A model generated the notes under the pieces. That model did no database searches. It saw only the letters and a program-made list of their open reading frames with translations, and was not told the DNA's origin. This document shows positions 63,309 through 64,000 of a stretch of DNA of 64,000 nucleotides, in pieces (the stretch's first letter is position 1; every line of letters begins with the position of its first letter). A program made the position numbers and the translations under genes. This DNA comes from Azospirillum oryzae (GTDB lineage Bacteria > Pseudomonadota > Alphaproteobacteria > Azospirillales > Azospirillaceae). The stretch is from NCBI RefSeq assembly GCF_900177515.1, contig NZ_FXAK01000007.1, positions 2,588,501 to 2,652,500 of the forward strand. Reading direction: 5' to 3'.

Positions 63309-63950
63309 ATGCTGGGGCATTTTCTGCGCAAGCCGGCGACGCTGCCGACGCCGGAGGAGGCGCTGCCCGGCCGCAGCCAACCCGTTCCGGTTCCCGAACA
63401 GCATCACGTCAACGGCCATCGCCTGACCGGCCCCTACCCGCCGGGGCTGAAGGTCATCGACCTCGGGCTCGGCTGTTTCTGGGGAGCGGAGCGCAAATTC
63501 TGGCAGCTTCCCGGCGTCTGGGTGACCGCCGTCGGCTATCAGGGCGGCCACACCCCGAACCCGACCTATGAAGAGGTCTGCTCCGGCCGCACCGGCCACA
63601 CCGAGGCGGTGCGCGTCGTCTATGACCCGGCGATGGTGAAGGTCGAGGATCTGCTGCGCGTCTTCTGGGAATCGCACGACCCGACCCAGGGCATGCGCCA
63701 GGGCAACGACGTCGGCACCCAGTACCGCTCCGCCGTCTACACCCACAGCCCCGCCCAGAAGGCGGCGGCGGAGTCGACGCTGGCCGCCTATCAGGAACGG
63801 CTGGCCCAGGCCGGCTACGGCCCGATCACCACCGAGATCCGCGAGGCTCCGCCCTTCTACTTCGCGGAAGGCTACCACCAGCAGTATCTCGCCAAGAATC
63901 CCAACGGCTATTGCGGGCTGGGCGGCACCGGCGTCACCTGTGCGGCCTGA
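63309..63950 (+). CDS. msrA: Peptide methionine-S-sulfoxide reductase MsrA
   Basis: 213 residues from the ATG at 63309 after GGGAGA; an ATG at 63294 is in frame. Repairs methionine-S-sulfoxide in proteins. The catalytic Cys56 is in LGLGCFWGAERKFW; GGHTPNPTYEEVCSGRTGHT and FWESHDPTQGMRQGNDVGTQ are conserved. C-terminal Cys (NGYCGLGGTGVTCAA) can resolve the disulfide. The N-terminal 45 residues extend beyond the usual domain. Upstream spacer 63089-63308 shows no other gene. Confidence 0.95.
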   Translation: MLGHFLRKPATLPTPEEALPGRSQPVPVPEQHHVNGHRLTGPYPPGLKVIDLGLGCFWGAERKFWQLPGVWVTAVGYQGGHTPNPTYEEVCSGRTGHTEAVRVVYDPAMVKVEDLLRVFWESHDPTQGMRQGNDVGTQYRSAVYTHSPAQKAAAESTLAAYQERLAQAGYGPITTEIREAPPFYFAEGYHQQYLAKNPNGYCGLGGTGVTCAA

Positions 63951-64000
63951 TGAAGCGCCGGTAAAGGATGGGATGCGGCGCCCCTGCCGGGCTTAGCCCT

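Overview
The window is high-GC DNA from an alphaproteobacterium, most likely an Azospirillum or a close relative in the Rhodospirillales. This rests on gene order and gene types: argJ / parvulin / secA, mdh-sucCD-sucA-odhB, aroA-cmk-rpsA beside a FYDLN_acid gene, class I lysyl-tRNA synthetase, B12-dependent ribonucleotide reductase and pyruvate phosphate dikinase. No database was searched, so the genus is an inference. Almost all of it reads as chromosomal core, with one clearly foreign AT-rich patch at about 32.16-34.40 kb.

Layout. 0-9.4 kb: argJ start, periplasmic parvulin, secA, mscL, a periplasmic-sensor GGDEF/EAL protein, an ArsR/SRPBCC pair and an SMR exporter. 9.6-14.6 kb: lysK, a small-RNA candidate, a Cys-rich unknown, a DUF2336 protein behind a short leader peptide, and a secreted unknown. 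14.8-22.6 kb: the TCA block mdh, sucC, sucD, sucA, odhB, with large perfect hairpins between the genes. 22.8-25.0 kb: a class 3 lipase convergent with a YopT-like cysteine protease, then a PAS protein. 25.1-32.2 kb: formyl-CoA transferase, small unknowns, a ferritin-like protein and hrpB.

32.16-34.40 kb: an AT-rich cassette between the convergent hrpB and ppdK. It encodes an HxGH nucleotidyltransferase, a two-TM macro-domain protein and a divergent ADP-ribosyltransferase-like protein. This is the best candidate for an undescribed NAD/ADP-ribose conflict or defence system. 34.5-43.8 kb: ppdK, a PAS-GAF-GGDEF-EAL protein, and nrdJ. 44-50.4 kb: PRC-barrel protein, a repeat element, rpsA/cmk/aroA, a FYDLN_acid protein and tRNA-Ala(GGC). 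50.6-55.6 kb: periplasmic PheC, GntR/sugar kinase, LuxR, a secreted unknown, LysE, tRNA-Val(GAC). 55.8-63.95 kb: N-formylglutamate amidohydrolase-like, otsA, glk, a ModE-like regulator, a YqaA membrane protein, an rRNA/tRNA methyltransferase, two small membrane proteins (one with a sigma-70 region 1.1-like domain) and msrA.

Non-coding signals stand out. Three loci carry a terminator-linked anti-Shine-Dalgarno motif, two of them sharing an identical 17-mer, which suggests a multicopy small-RNA family. A GC-rich REP-like repeat recurs just after stop codons at four places. The sucD-sucA spacer is highly structured.
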